Shown: positions 53,389 to 62,426, counted from the stretch's first letter. The stretch: DNA of 64,000 nucleotides from MH13 sp042140245 (GCF_042140245.1 NZ_CP159483.1:62001-126000); one strand, 5' to 3'. Made by a program: numbers and translations. The notes: a model not told the origin generated them from the letters alone.

Positions 53389-54874
53389 CGGGCGTTGCTG
53401 TTGCAGCGGCAGCTGGTTGTGTGTCTGGCGTGACCGCTGGTCGCTGAAAGCCGATCACAGCGCGCTGCGGTTGAAGCACAAGCCGCGCGGCGTCCATCAC
53501 ATCATCCACGGTTACAGAACCGATGCGCGCCGGCCATTGCTGAACATCTTCCAAGTCTTCGCCAACGGCCAAAGATGAGCCAAAGATACGGGCCAAAGCC
53601 GATTGGCTGTCTTGGGCAAACACGGTTTGGGCCACCAGGTTACGCTTGGCGCGGGCCAACTCCTCCTCGCTGATGCCTTCTTCAAGGAAGCGGTTCAGCT
53701 CGGCCACCAAATCAGCTTCCAGGTCTTCCAGCGCAACACCTTCGGCTGGATAGCCAAACAAATAGAACGTGCCATGGTCGAGAGCAGAGCCCTGATAGAA
53801 GGCGCCCATGGCCGCCGCCGTGCGCTGCTCAATGACAAAGTGGCGATAGAGGCGGCTTGTGCTGCCATCGCCAAGATAGTGGCTGAGCACGTCGAGCGCT
53901 GGGGCTAGCCGTGGGTCTTCACTAAGCGTGTACGAGGGCGCCAGATAAGCAATCTGCACCACCGGCTGGGCGATACGCTCGTCACGCATATCGATCCGCC
54001 GCTCAGCCACTGGTTCTGGCTCTAGAGGGCGACGGCGATCCGTGACCGCACCCTCACGTGCCGGAAGCACACCGTAGAACTGCTCGGCAAGCGGGCGGAC
54101 GGTTTCTTCGTCGACATCTCCCGCGATGACCAGGATCGCGTTTTCCGGCGTGTAGTAACGGGCGTAAAAATCTAGCGCCATTTCACGCGACAGATCTTCC
54201 ATTTCGTGACGCCACCCAATGATGGGATCGCCATAAGGATGGTTTTGAAAAAGTGTCGCTGAGAAGCTTTCGCGCAGGAGAGCTGTCGGATCGTTGTCAA
54301 CGCGAGAAGCGCGCTCTTCTAAGATCACATTGCGCTCGGATGCGACCACGTCTTCGGTGAGAACCAGGTTCTTCATCCGATCAGCTTCCATTTCCATCAT
54401 CAGTGGCAGGTGCTCAACTGCGATGCGCTGGAAGTAAGCGGTGTAGTCGTATGATGTGAAAGCGTTTTCCGTGCCGCCAAGACGCGAGATGGTTTGTGAA
54501 TAGGTATCATCAGGAAAGCGGGGGGTGCCCTTGAACATCAAGTGTTCCAGAAAATGAGCAATCCCTGATTGTCCGCGCGGCTCATCGGCGGCACCAACCT
54601 TGTACCAGATCATATGCGTGACAACGGGTGCACGGCGGTCTGGGATCACCACCACCTGCATGCCGTTGGCAAGCTCAAACTGGCTGGCGCCCGGTGCAAA
54701 GGTGAATTCGCTTCCAGCCGCATTGCTGGGCGTGAGGCCAAAAGGTGAGGTGAGCAAAGTCATGAGCAAGGCCCCTAAAAACAGGAGAGACAGGTGCAAA
54801 CGAGAAGGTACTGGGTGCATGCCCCCGTGTCGCGGTGCGATCGCCCGCGCTGCATAAGCATGTGCTGAAGCCAT
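53375..54874 (-). CDS. M16 family zinc metallopeptidase
   Basis: The active partner of an M16 pair, with the zinc motif HFLEH in GQSGIAHFLEHLMFKGTP and the third ligand in ENAFTSYDYTAYF...ASERNVILEE. A signal peptide follows a charged start (SLLFLGALLMTLLTSPFG). Several ATGs occur close together; the third, 54874, is nine bases after AAGGAG and is preferred (499 residues). The C-terminus is Ala/Thr/Pro-rich (QPAAAATATPDADG). It is probably periplasmic and acts on small peptides or misfolded exported proteins. Confidence 0.93.
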   Translation of the reverse strand: MASAHAYAARAIAPRHGGMHPVPSRLHLSLLFLGALLMTLLTSPFGLTPSNAAGSEFTFAPGASQFELANGMQVVVIPDRRAPVVTHMIWYKVGAADEPRGQSGIAHFLEHLMFKGTPRFPDDTYSQTISRLGGTENAFTSYDYTAYFQRIAVEHLPLMMEMEADRMKNLVLTEDVVASERNVILEERASRVDNDPTALLRESFSATLFQNHPYGDPIIGWRHEMEDLSREMALDFYARYYTPENAILVIAGDVDEETVRPLAEQFYGVLPAREGAVTDRRRPLEPEPVAERRIDMRDERIAQPVVQIAYLAPSYTLSEDPRLAPALDVLSHYLGDGSTSRLYRHFVIEQRTAAAMGAFYQGSALDHGTFYLFGYPAEGVALEDLEADLVAELNRFLEEGISEEELARAKRNLVAQTVFAQDSQSALARIFGSSLAVGEDLEDVQQWPARIGSVTVDDVMDAARLVLQPQRAVIGFQRPAVTPDTQPAAAATATPDADG

Positions 54875-55031
54875 CAACACCATCTCCTTCATCACACCCA
54901 GGCGTGGAATGCAAACAAGCGAGTTCCTGGGCAAGCGGTTCGCCAGCAGGTAGGGTCGATGATCACCGTGTGAAAGAGGTGCACCGGTCACAGCTTGGTG
55001 ATGATTGTGGATGTTCTGAAAGGTTCAGCCG

Positions 55032-55685
55032 TTAGAACGGCCACCAGGAGAAGCCGCCTTCTTCAGCCTCGGCAAGCGCTTCGGCATCGGCGCCATAGGG
55101 CGCTTCTGCAGACGGCGTACGCGCCGCCACAGGGGGGTCCGTCAAGAAACGACGACCACGGACAGCGGCATCCGCGTCACGCGCCGCATTGGCCTGGGTA
55201 CGGGCAAGTTGAATATCTTCCTCGCGCTGCAGCTCATGAGGCAGCAAAGGGCGATCCAGCCCAGCATTGCTCTCCTGCACCCCCTGGCGAGACCGTTGGG
55301 CCAACGCTTGCGTGGCAGCGATATCCACCCCGTCAACGCCTGGTGTGTAAACGAGGGTCTGATCCTCGCTTTGCAGAACCTGCGCCATACGCTCGCGTGA
55401 GCCAGTTGGCCAGTTCGGATCAGCGGCAGCCACAGAGCCACTTTGTGGCGCTGGCAGAGCAGCCGTGGATGGTGGCGCAACGAGAGGTGCACGGGCGGAA
55501 TATTCGATGGGCTCTTCTTCCCGAGTGATACCTAGTGGCTCGACCAGACCGCCTAGAACGCTTTGCTCAAGGCTCGGCTCGTTCTCGTCAAACGAACCAT
55601 AGCTGGCGCACCCAGCTAGCGCGGCACTGGCAACCAGAAGTGTGCCGAACTTGGCAGCAAAGGCGGGGGAGAAGAAACGCATCAC
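55032..55685 (-). CDS. predicted lipoprotein, conserved hypothetical
   Basis: A 217-residue protein with a lipoprotein signal peptide (FGTLLVASAALAGC, lipobox LAGC). The rest is mostly low complexity, Pro/Ala-rich and polar, with no recognised domain. Segments such as SGSVAAADPNWPTGSRERMAQVL and RRFLTDPPVAA recur in homologues located between lspA and the M16 pair in rhizobia, as I recall. It lies just downstream of lspA, the peptidase that would mature it. Confidence 0.78.
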   Translation of the reverse strand: MMRFFSPAFAAKFGTLLVASAALAGCASYGSFDENEPSLEQSVLGGLVEPLGITREEEPIEYSARAPLVAPPSTAALPAPQSGSVAAADPNWPTGSRERMAQVLQSEDQTLVYTPGVDGVDIAATQALAQRSRQGVQESNAGLDRPLLPHELQREEDIQLARTQANAARDADAAVRGRRFLTDPPVAARTPSAEAPYGADAEALAEAEEGGFSWWPF

Positions 55686-55725
55686 AAACCTTTATTGTCT
55701 CACGCTTTTCGTCGAGATCATGGCG

Positions 55726-55759
55726 GGGCTTAGCTCTCAATTGGGGCGAGAGAAAGCCC
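55726..55759. other. hairpin between lspA and the lipoprotein gene
   Basis: GGGCTT (55726-55731) pairs with AAGCCC (55754-55759), and inside it CTCTC (55734-55738) pairs with GAGAG (55748-55752), loop of nine bases. It lies in the 95-base spacer. No T run follows on either strand, so it may be a partial terminator or processing site. Confidence 0.4.
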
Positions 55760-55780
55760 GACTGAACTCTGCGCAGATCA

Positions 55781-56278
55781 TTATGAAGCTTCGCCTGAAA
55801 CCTTCTGACTTCGCCCCACAAGAAACGCGTCATACAGCAGAAGCGCAACACCGGCAACGACCCACACATCGGCGAGGTTAAAGACGTACCAGTAGTACCC
55901 AAGCGCATGAAGCGAGGCATAGTCCACCACGGCCCCATAAAGCACGCGATCAATGGTGTTGCCGATGGCACCGCCAATCAAAAGGCCAAGCGCAATGGCG
56001 GTTAGACGATCGGCGTTTCTGACAAGCCAAATGATCAGGGCCAAGGTAATGGCCGCCTTCACGGCCACCAGAAACCAGACCTGCGCCTGGCTGTCGGCAG
56101 CAAAGAGGCCGTAGGAAATACCGCGATTCCAAACCAGTACGAGGTCGAAAAACGGCGTGATAAAAACCCGACCCTGCTGGCCGAGATCGAAGCCGAAGAG
56201 CAGCCAGGTTTTCACCACTTGGTCAACAACAAGACCAGTCAAAGCGATCAAACTACCGAGGATGGCAGGTCTCATCAT
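55781..56278 (-). CDS. lspA: lipoprotein signal peptidase
   Basis: Aspartyl peptidase II of the inner membrane that cleaves signal peptides of prolipoproteins. Its four membrane helices and conserved motifs are visible: D and K in VVDQVVKTW, NRGISYGLF, GGAIGNTIDRVLYGAVVDY (first catalytic Asp), and FNLADVWVVAG (second catalytic Asp). ATG 56278 gives 165 residues. It overlaps the ileS stop (ATGATGA arrangement), so translation is coupled to ileS, an order widely conserved in bacteria. Confidence 0.95.
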   Translation of the reverse strand: MMRPAILGSLIALTGLVVDQVVKTWLLFGFDLGQQGRVFITPFFDLVLVWNRGISYGLFAADSQAQVWFLVAVKAAITLALIIWLVRNADRLTAIALGLLIGGAIGNTIDRVLYGAVVDYASLHALGYYWYVFNLADVWVVAGVALLLYDAFLVGRSQKVSGEAS

Positions 56279-59262
56279 GCCGCTTTGGAAATCCCAAGCT
56301 CGCGCAGGGCATCGGCATCGCGCAGTGTAACATCGGGGAAGTCCGGATCGCTGCCAACTTCCGGCAGGATTTTCCAAGACCGTGCACATTTTTGGCCGTC
56401 AGCCTTGCCAGGCACAACCCCAACCCCGTGAACATCATCCAGGTGGAACGCCCCTTCAGGAGCATCGCCCTGATGCACGCTGGCTTGGCTGGCGATAGCG
56501 ACCTCTGCCCAATCCACCGTCTTCACCTGATCGAACAGATCAGCATCTGCGATGTAGATGGCAGGCGCAGCCTCGAGCGAAGAACCGATACGCTTTTCGC
56601 GTCGCTCAATCTCCAGGGCCCCTGTCACAACCCGGCGGACTGTACGAATGGTGCGCCAATGAGCAGCCAGCTGGTCATCTTTCCACTCGCTAGGGATATC
56701 GGGGTATTGTTGCAAATGGACCGACGTTGCCTTTTCGCCATGCCGCGCCATCCATACTTCCTCCATGGTGAAGGGCAGCAGTGGTGCCAACCATTTGGTC
56801 AGTGCGTCCAGCGTGATGTCGAGCATCGTCAGGCAGGCCCTGCGTCGCAGGCTGGACGGCGCATCGCAATAAAGCGCATCCTTTCGGATGTCGAAATAGA
56901 AGGCTGAAAGGTCTACCGTCGCAAAGGTAAAAAGTGTCTGGAACACTTTCTGGAAGTCAAACCCGTCATAGGCTGTGCGCACAGTTTCATTAAGTTCGGC
57001 CAGCCGGTGCAGCATGTAACGCTCCAGCTCAGGCATATCGGCGGCGGCCATGAAATCGCGATCTCGATCATGATGCGCCAGTGACCCCAACGACCAACGC
57101 AGCGTGTTGCGCAGCTTGCGGTAGCTATCGACAACCGTTTTGATGATTTCCGGCCCGATGCGCTGGTCTTCAACGAAATCAACGCTCGCCACCCAACCGC
57201 GCAGAATGTCGGCGCCGTACTGTTTGATGATATCCTGCGGGAACATCTGGTTGTTCAATGACTTCGACATTTTGCGGCCATCCTCGGCCATGGTGAAGCC
57301 GTGGGTGAGCACATCATCGTAGGGTGCGCGGCCACGGGTGCCGCAGCTTTCCAAAAGCGATGAATGGAACCACCCGCGATGTTGATCTGTGCCTTCCAGA
57401 TACATCACGCGATCTGTGCCACCGTCGATTTCGCGATGGGTTTTCAGGTCTTCGCGCTTCTCCATGACATAAGCATGAGTGGAACCGGAATCGAACCAGA
57501 CATCCACGATATCGCTGACCTGATCATAGTCATCGGCATTATAGTTTTTGCCGAGGAAGCGCTGTTTGGCTCCTTCGACGAACCAGGCATCGGCGCCTTC
57601 GGCGTGGAAGGCTTCGACAATGCGGGCGTTGACCTGTGGATCGCGCAACACCTCACCGGTCTCTTTGTGGGTGAACACGCTGATCGGCACGCCCCAGGCA
57701 CGCTGGCGCGAGAGCACCCAATCAGGGCGACCCTCGATCATGCCGCGCAGACGGGTTTGACCGGCGGGAGGGTAGAAGGTGGTGGCGTCGATGGCATTCA
57801 GCGCGCGTTTGCGCAGCGTGTCGCCCTGCTTTCCGTCAATATCCTCGTCCATATAGACGAACCATTGCGGCGTGTTGCGGAAGATCACCGGCTTCTTTGA
57901 GCGCCAGGAATGCGGGTAGGTGTGCTTCAGGCGACCGCGCGCGAACAGCATGTTTTTCTCAATCAGGGCTGCGATAACACGCTTGTTGGCATCGCCTTTT
58001 TTACCCTTGTCGTCGATGACACGCGCTGCACCACCCTCGGCATCCGGGCCAAATCCAGGCGCATCTTTGGTGTAGAAGCCAGCATCATCAACAGGGAATG
58101 GGATGTCGGTGTTGATGCCGCGCGCCTTGAGGGCCTGGCTGTGATCCATCCAGGCTTCGAAGTCTTCCCGGCCATGACTGGGCGCGGTATGGACAAAGCC
58201 GGTACCAGCATCATCGGTCACGTGGTCACCGTTAATGAGGGGGGCCTTGAATTCGTAACCACCACCTAAGCCATGAAGTGGATGTTGTAACACAATCCCT
58301 TCGAGTTCTGCCTGATTGACCGATTGGACCTTTTTGGCCTGCACTTTTGCCTGACTGGTCACGCTTTCCAGTAAAGCATCGGCGACGATGAATTGCTCGC
58401 CGGGCTTGGGGCCGAAATCATTCTCGGCAGCTGTGACTTCGAAAAGACTGTAGGAAACACGTGGCGAATAGCAAACAGCGCGGTTACCAGGAATTGTCCA
58501 GGGTGTCGTTGTCCATATCAGGACATACGAATTCACTAGTTTGGCGTTTGACACCCAACCATCAGAAGCGGGCAAACCGGCGTCGACACGAGGAAGCACT
58601 TTGAACTTCACCCAGATCGTGTCGGACTCATAATCCTGATACTCAACTTCAGCTTCGGCCAAGGCAGTGCGCTCGACCACCGACCACATGATCGGCTTGG
58701 AGCCGCGATAAAGTTGGCCGTCCATAGCAAACTTCATCAGCTCTTCGGCGATGGTCGCCTCAGCTTCATAACTCATGGTGAGATAGGGGTTCTCAAAATC
58801 GCCTTCGACGCCCAGGCGGCGAAACTCTTCGGCCTGCACACCGACCCATTTGTCGGCAAAAGCTCGGCACATGGCCCGCAGAGAAACTGTGTCCAGGTCG
58901 TCTTTCTTCTTGCCGTTCTTGCGCAGCTCCTCCTCAACCCGCCACTCGATGGGCAGGCCGTGACAATCCCAGCCAGGCACGTAGTTGCTGTCATAGCCGG
59001 CCATCTGCTTGGAGCGGGTGACCATATCCTTCAGCGTTTTGTTCAGCGCGTGGCCGATGTGCAGATGCCCATTGGCATAGGGAGGGCCGTCGTGAAGGAT
59101 GTAGCGCGGTCGACCGACTGAATCCTCGCGAAGCTTCTTGTAGAGATTTTGCTCGTCCCAGCTTTTTAGGATCTCCGGCTCTTTTTTCGGCAAGCCAGCG
59201 CGCATGGGAAAATCGGTTTTCGGCAGAAACAGGGTCTGCGAATAATCAAACGGTTCGGTCAT
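56275..59262 (-). CDS. ileS: isoleucine--tRNA ligase
   Basis: Class I synthetase for tRNA-Ile. HIGH motif at residues 68-71 (NGHLHIGHALNK), KMSKS at about 664-668 (GRKMSKSLNNQ), editing domain in between (SYVLIWTTTPWTIPGNRAV, GTGFVHTAPSHGREDF). It has 995 residues with a C-terminal anticodon-binding region and no obvious Cys zinc knuckle at the end. It is preceded by a 209-base spacer with two strong hairpins (59293-59322 and 59342-59388) and followed without a gap by lspA. Confidence 0.97.
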   Translation of the reverse strand: MTEPFDYSQTLFLPKTDFPMRAGLPKKEPEILKSWDEQNLYKKLREDSVGRPRYILHDGPPYANGHLHIGHALNKTLKDMVTRSKQMAGYDSNYVPGWDCHGLPIEWRVEEELRKNGKKKDDLDTVSLRAMCRAFADKWVGVQAEEFRRLGVEGDFENPYLTMSYEAEATIAEELMKFAMDGQLYRGSKPIMWSVVERTALAEAEVEYQDYESDTIWVKFKVLPRVDAGLPASDGWVSNAKLVNSYVLIWTTTPWTIPGNRAVCYSPRVSYSLFEVTAAENDFGPKPGEQFIVADALLESVTSQAKVQAKKVQSVNQAELEGIVLQHPLHGLGGGYEFKAPLINGDHVTDDAGTGFVHTAPSHGREDFEAWMDHSQALKARGINTDIPFPVDDAGFYTKDAPGFGPDAEGGAARVIDDKGKKGDANKRVIAALIEKNMLFARGRLKHTYPHSWRSKKPVIFRNTPQWFVYMDEDIDGKQGDTLRKRALNAIDATTFYPPAGQTRLRGMIEGRPDWVLSRQRAWGVPISVFTHKETGEVLRDPQVNARIVEAFHAEGADAWFVEGAKQRFLGKNYNADDYDQVSDIVDVWFDSGSTHAYVMEKREDLKTHREIDGGTDRVMYLEGTDQHRGWFHSSLLESCGTRGRAPYDDVLTHGFTMAEDGRKMSKSLNNQMFPQDIIKQYGADILRGWVASVDFVEDQRIGPEIIKTVVDSYRKLRNTLRWSLGSLAHHDRDRDFMAAADMPELERYMLHRLAELNETVRTAYDGFDFQKVFQTLFTFATVDLSAFYFDIRKDALYCDAPSSLRRRACLTMLDITLDALTKWLAPLLPFTMEEVWMARHGEKATSVHLQQYPDIPSEWKDDQLAAHWRTIRTVRRVVTGALEIERREKRIGSSLEAAPAIYIADADLFDQVKTVDWAEVAIASQASVHQGDAPEGAFHLDDVHGVGVVPGKADGQKCARSWKILPEVGSDPDFPDVTLRDADALRELGISKAA

Positions 59263-59292
59263 GATCTCACGTCATCAAGGCATGTGGGGGGT

Positions 59293-59322
59293 GTGCCGTC
59301 GCGGGCCAATCCCGCTCGGCAC
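59293..59322 (-). other. hairpin in the ileS leader (proximal)
   Basis: GTGCCG (59293-59298) pairs with CGGCAC (59317-59322), and inside it GCGGG (59301-59305) pairs with CCCGC (59311-59315) around the loop CCAAT. It ends 31 bases before the ileS ATG on the minus strand. No T run follows, so it is more likely a leader structure than a terminator. Confidence 0.55.
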
Positions 59323-59341
59323 GAAGGTCAAGGCAAACAAT

Positions 59342-59388
59342 CCCGGCACTGCGCGCAGAGGAGTACGTCCTCTTAACGGGCAGCCGGG
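59342..59388 (-). other. structured element in the ileS leader (distal)
   Basis: A nested structure: CCCGGC (59342-59347) with GCCGGG (59383-59388), TGC (59350-59352) with GCA (59380-59382), and AGAGGA (59357-59362) with TCCTCT (59368-59373), loop GTACG. It lies 20 bases from the other hairpin. It could act as the ribF terminator or as part of an ileS leader; the sequence on its 3' side (minus) is ATTGTTTG, a poor T run. Confidence 0.5.
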
Positions 59389-59471
59389 CCGATAATTCGT
59401 ATCGTCATGTTCCAAACCATAGGGCGCTCATACCAAGTGCGTGTCTTTAAATAAAGGCTGGCTTTGCATGC

Positions 59472-60452
59472 TTACGCAGCCAGGACATTCGCATGAACCA
59501 AACCAAGGGCTTGATCGAGCTGTGAAAGCGGCTGGGCGGAGGCAAGAGCCGCGCGGGCCATCTCGCTGTCCTTGTCCATCTGCGCAATCAGAGCATCCAC
59601 ACCATCGAACTTGAGTTCGGGGCGAAGATAGCTGTGAAAGGCCACCTCAAGCTGTTGGCCATAAAGATCGCCGGAATAGTCAAACAGGTGCACCTCCAAA
59701 AGAGGTGGCTTGTCGCCAAAAGTTGGGCGGCGACCATAGCTGGCGACGGACGGATAAACAGTCTCACCAACCTTCACCGTTGTTGCGTAAATGCCGTGCG
59801 CCAAAGCGCTGCCCGCATCAAGTGCGATGTTGGCCGTGGGATATCCCAGCTCACGCCCGCGCTTTTCTCCGTGTTCCACGGTGCCAATCACGAAGTAGCG
59901 ATGGCCCAAAATGCCATTGGCCTCAGCCAAATGACCCTTTGAAAGCAAGCTACGGATACGGGTGGAAGAAACAGTCTGTCCGCCCTCATCGGCGAATGCA
60001 TCCACCTCAACAACCCGAAAGCCGCCATGTTCACGCAGCGTCTCAGCGCTTCCAGCCCGGCCTTGGCCAAACCGAAAATCATGGCCAACAACCACACAGT
60101 CAGCTTGCATGCGCGCAACGATGTTGTCGGCGATAAACGCTTGCGGTGTTTGGCTGGAAAGCGCTTTGTCGAAGTTCATGGTGTAAATGCCAGCGAGACC
60201 AATAGCCGCTGCCAAGCGCGCCTCCACCGCCGGACTGGCAAGCGCATTGTGCGCGCCGGTCGGCGAAAAGAAGGCACGCGGATGCGGGTCAAACGTCAGC
60301 AGCCACACAACGCCATTGGAGCTGTCAGCAACATTGAGAGCCGCCTGCGCCACAGCTTGGTGGCCGCGATGGAAGCCATCAAAGTTGCCAATCATCACCA
60401 CGCGCGGCACGGCGGGGTCAGGCGGTGTCTGTGGTTGGCGAAGAAGCAGCAC
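59472..60452 (-). CDS. ribF: bifunctional riboflavin kinase/FAD synthetase
   Basis: Makes FMN and FAD from riboflavin. The N-terminal FAD-synthetase domain has VVMIGNFDGFHRGHQAV, LLTFDPHPRAFF and FRFGQGRAG. The C-terminal kinase domain has GTVEHGEKRGRELGYPTANI and GIYATTVKVGETVYPSVASYG. It starts with GTG 60452, seven bases after AAGG, and has 326 residues. It lies downstream of the MaoC gene and upstream of ileS. Confidence 0.95.
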   Translation of the reverse strand: MLLLRQPQTPPDPAVPRVVMIGNFDGFHRGHQAVAQAALNVADSSNGVVWLLTFDPHPRAFFSPTGAHNALASPAVEARLAAAIGLAGIYTMNFDKALSSQTPQAFIADNIVARMQADCVVVGHDFRFGQGRAGSAETLREHGGFRVVEVDAFADEGGQTVSSTRIRSLLSKGHLAEANGILGHRYFVIGTVEHGEKRGRELGYPTANIALDAGSALAHGIYATTVKVGETVYPSVASYGRRPTFGDKPPLLEVHLFDYSGDLYGQQLEVAFHSYLRPELKFDGVDALIAQMDKDSEMARAALASAQPLSQLDQALGLVHANVLAA

Positions 60453-60507
60453 GGGTGGGCCTTCTGTTCATTGAGCCTGCCCGCTTTACTGGTGTGCGAT
60501 ATCAGGA

Positions 60508-60963
60508 TCAAGCAAGCTTAAGTTGATCACGCGTTGGTACCATCACCAACGCCTCACCTTCCAGAACCACCGTATCCGCCACCTTGCAAACACAGGAAAG
60601 GCGAGCGCGTTTCTTTTCAGGGATCAGTTCTACGACCTCCACCACCACATCGACCACATCATCAATGTGGACCGGTGCCATGAACTTCAGCGTCTGAGAA
60701 AGATAGACCGCTCCCGGCCCAGGCAGACGTGTGCCCAGAACGGCTGAAATGAGGCTTGCTGTGTAAAGACCATGAGCGATGCGCGACTTGAACGGTGTGC
60801 GCGCAGCAAAATGCTCAGACAGGTGGATAGGGTTTCGATCGCCAGAAATTTCAGCGAAGCCCACAACGTCAGAAGCCGAGACAGTGCGCCGGTATGTTTC
60901 GGACTGACCCAAGAATAGGTCTTCGAAGGCGTGGCCTTGAAGCTCTAGGAAAGCTGCGTTCAC
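60508..60963 (-). CDS. MaoC-like hotdog-fold dehydratase
   Basis: R-specific enoyl-CoA hydratase-like protein with one hotdog domain. The hydratase 2 motif is visible as DVVGFAEISGDRNPIHLSEHFA (Asp and His), with the C-terminal LSQTLKFMAPVHIDDVVDV. I take GTG 60963 as the start (151 residues) because GAGGAG lies ten bases before it; TTG 60981 is the longer alternative. Its substrate is not known. Upstream it is divergent from cheY across about 280 bases. Confidence 0.87.
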   Translation of the reverse strand: MNAAFLELQGHAFEDLFLGQSETYRRTVSASDVVGFAEISGDRNPIHLSEHFAARTPFKSRIAHGLYTASLISAVLGTRLPGPGAVYLSQTLKFMAPVHIDDVVDVVVEVVELIPEKKRARLSCVCKVADTVVLEGEALVMVPTRDQLKLA

Positions 60964-61089
60964 GACAGGAAGGCTCCTCAACCCATTTGTTGCAATGCAC
61001 CATACTCTTAGCCCTCATGGTGGGCCTGGCGCTATGCAGCGATCTGTGCACGCCCTTTGGCCAACGAACGTAACGGCAACCGGCCAATT

Positions 61090-61106
61090 GCGGCAAAATT
61101 TGCCGC
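61090..61106. promoter_or_regulatory. 17-base perfect palindrome between the MaoC and cheY genes
   Basis: GCGGCAAA at 61090-61097 and TTTGCCGC at 61099-61106 form a perfect inverted repeat around a single A, 138 bases before the cheY start. It is operator-like. Three bases further on is TTAACGAACGATTCA (61109-61123), which contains a GATTC CcrM site. No regulator is assigned. Confidence 0.4.
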
Positions 61107-61243
61107 CATTAACGAACGATTCAAAGGCGATCTGTAAGGTGTTTTCCGGGTTTGGGGTTACTCATCACTCGATGGGGCCTGCCTCGAGAGAATATTTTGG
61201 GACGCATGTGGCGCTTCGGCGTTGCTGTAGTGGAGTAGTGAGT

Positions 61244-61627
61244 ATGCCTGTAGACACGTCCATTCCGGTTCTTGTCGTTGATGATTACAAGACCATGGTG
61301 CGGATTATCCGCAACCTTCTTAAGCAGCTTGGTTTTTCTGACATCGATGATGCCAAAGACGGCCAAGAAGCCCTGGAGAAGATGAAGGTTCGCAAGTACG
61401 GCCTGGTGATCTCCGATTGGAACATGGAGCCAATGACAGGCTACGAACTGTTGAAGTCCGTTCGCTCCAATGAGTCTTTGCAACGCACGCCGTTCATTAT
61501 GGTGACTGCAGAATCAAAGACGGAAAATGTGGTTGCCGCCAAAAAAGCTGGCGTGAACAACTACATCGTGAAGCCGTTTAACGCGGCCACGCTGAAATCC
61601 AAGATCGACGCCGTTTTCGGCGACTAA
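61244..61627 (+). CDS. cheY: CheY-type chemotaxis response regulator
   Basis: A single-receiver-domain protein of 127 residues. Acidic pocket DD (13-14), phospho-acceptor Asp58 in VISDWNMEPMTGYELL, switch Thr88 in IMVTAESK, and Lys110 in YIVKPFNAATL. These match CheY, which binds the flagellar motor switch. ATG 61244 is nine bases after GGAG. A terminator separates it from cheZ downstream, but both genes face the same way. Confidence 0.93.
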   Translation: MPVDTSIPVLVVDDYKTMVRIIRNLLKQLGFSDIDDAKDGQEALEKMKVRKYGLVISDWNMEPMTGYELLKSVRSNESLQRTPFIMVTAESKTENVVAAKKAGVNNYIVKPFNAATLKSKIDAVFGD

Positions 61628-61662
61628 GGCGACATCGTCGCTTTGGACTGAACATGACAAAG

Positions 61663-61689
61663 GCGGCCTTTTATCAAGGCCGCTTTTTT
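61663..61689 (+). terminator. rho-independent terminator after cheY
   Basis: GCGGCCTT (61663-61670) pairs with AAGGCCGC (61676-61683) across a five-base loop and is followed by TTTTTT (61684-61689). It lies 36 bases after cheY and 46 before cheZ. Confidence 0.9.
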
Positions 61690-61735
61690 CGTGACAGCAC
61701 CATTGCGTCTGACGGACAAAAGAGGGGAAAGCGCT

Positions 61736-62401
61736 ATGAAAAAAAATGAAGCTTTGGATGTAAGCGCCATCGTTGAAAAGCAAGCAGAGGCGCTGGTCGC
61801 CTGCGTGAACAATGGAACGGGCACAAAGCGCCTGGATATGGTGCGGGCACTGGACGTCGCGCGTGTCATGACCGACTCGCTGGAAGGCACGTTGCGCTCT
61901 CTGGAGCATGGCTTTGCTGATGCAGTTCGCGAAGCGGCTGAAGACATTCACGATCTGCGCATGGAGCTGTCGTCACTGGGTGTCGACAAGCTGCGTGCCG
62001 ATCACCTGCCTGAAGCGGGCCATGAGCTGGATGCGGTTGTTGAAGAAACCGAAAAAGCAACAGATCGCATCATGGAGTCCGCTGAATCCATCATGGCGGC
62101 TGATCGGTCCGATCCACAGGCGTTCCAGGATCTGGTCGACACGCAGATGATCGATATCTTTGAAGCCTGCACATTTCAGGACATCACAGGCCAGCGTATC
62201 GGCAAAGTGGTTGAAACGCTTCAACGCCTTGAGAGCCGATTTGATCGGTTGCTCGAAACCTTGCCTGAGAGTGACGGTGAAGCTGTGCTAAGCGAAGCGG
62301 AAAAAGCCCGTGATGCTCGCAAGGAAGAGCAGATTTTGAACGGCCCGCAGCGTGATGGGCCAGAAGTCGATCAGGACGCGATTGACGCGCTTTTTGGCTG
62401 A
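61736..62401 (+). CDS. cheZ: protein phosphatase CheZ-like, chemotaxis
   Basis: A 221-residue helical protein next to cheY. It has the CheZ catalytic helix FQDITGQRIGKVVETL with Asp149 and Gln153, spaced as D143 and Q147 in E. coli CheZ. The last residues DQDAIDALFG resemble the C-terminal CheY-binding peptide. Long helices (residues about 45-120) form the hairpin. It should dephosphorylate CheY-P and is probably the partner of the CheY at 61244. GAGG nine bases upstream supports ATG 61736. Confidence 0.88.
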   Translation: MKKNEALDVSAIVEKQAEALVACVNNGTGTKRLDMVRALDVARVMTDSLEGTLRSLEHGFADAVREAAEDIHDLRMELSSLGVDKLRADHLPEAGHELDAVVEETEKATDRIMESAESIMAADRSDPQAFQDLVDTQMIDIFEACTFQDITGQRIGKVVETLQRLESRFDRLLETLPESDGEAVLSEAEKARDARKEEQILNGPQRDGPEVDQDAIDALFG

Positions 62402-62426
62402 GCTCAACTGCTCAAAGAAACTTGCA

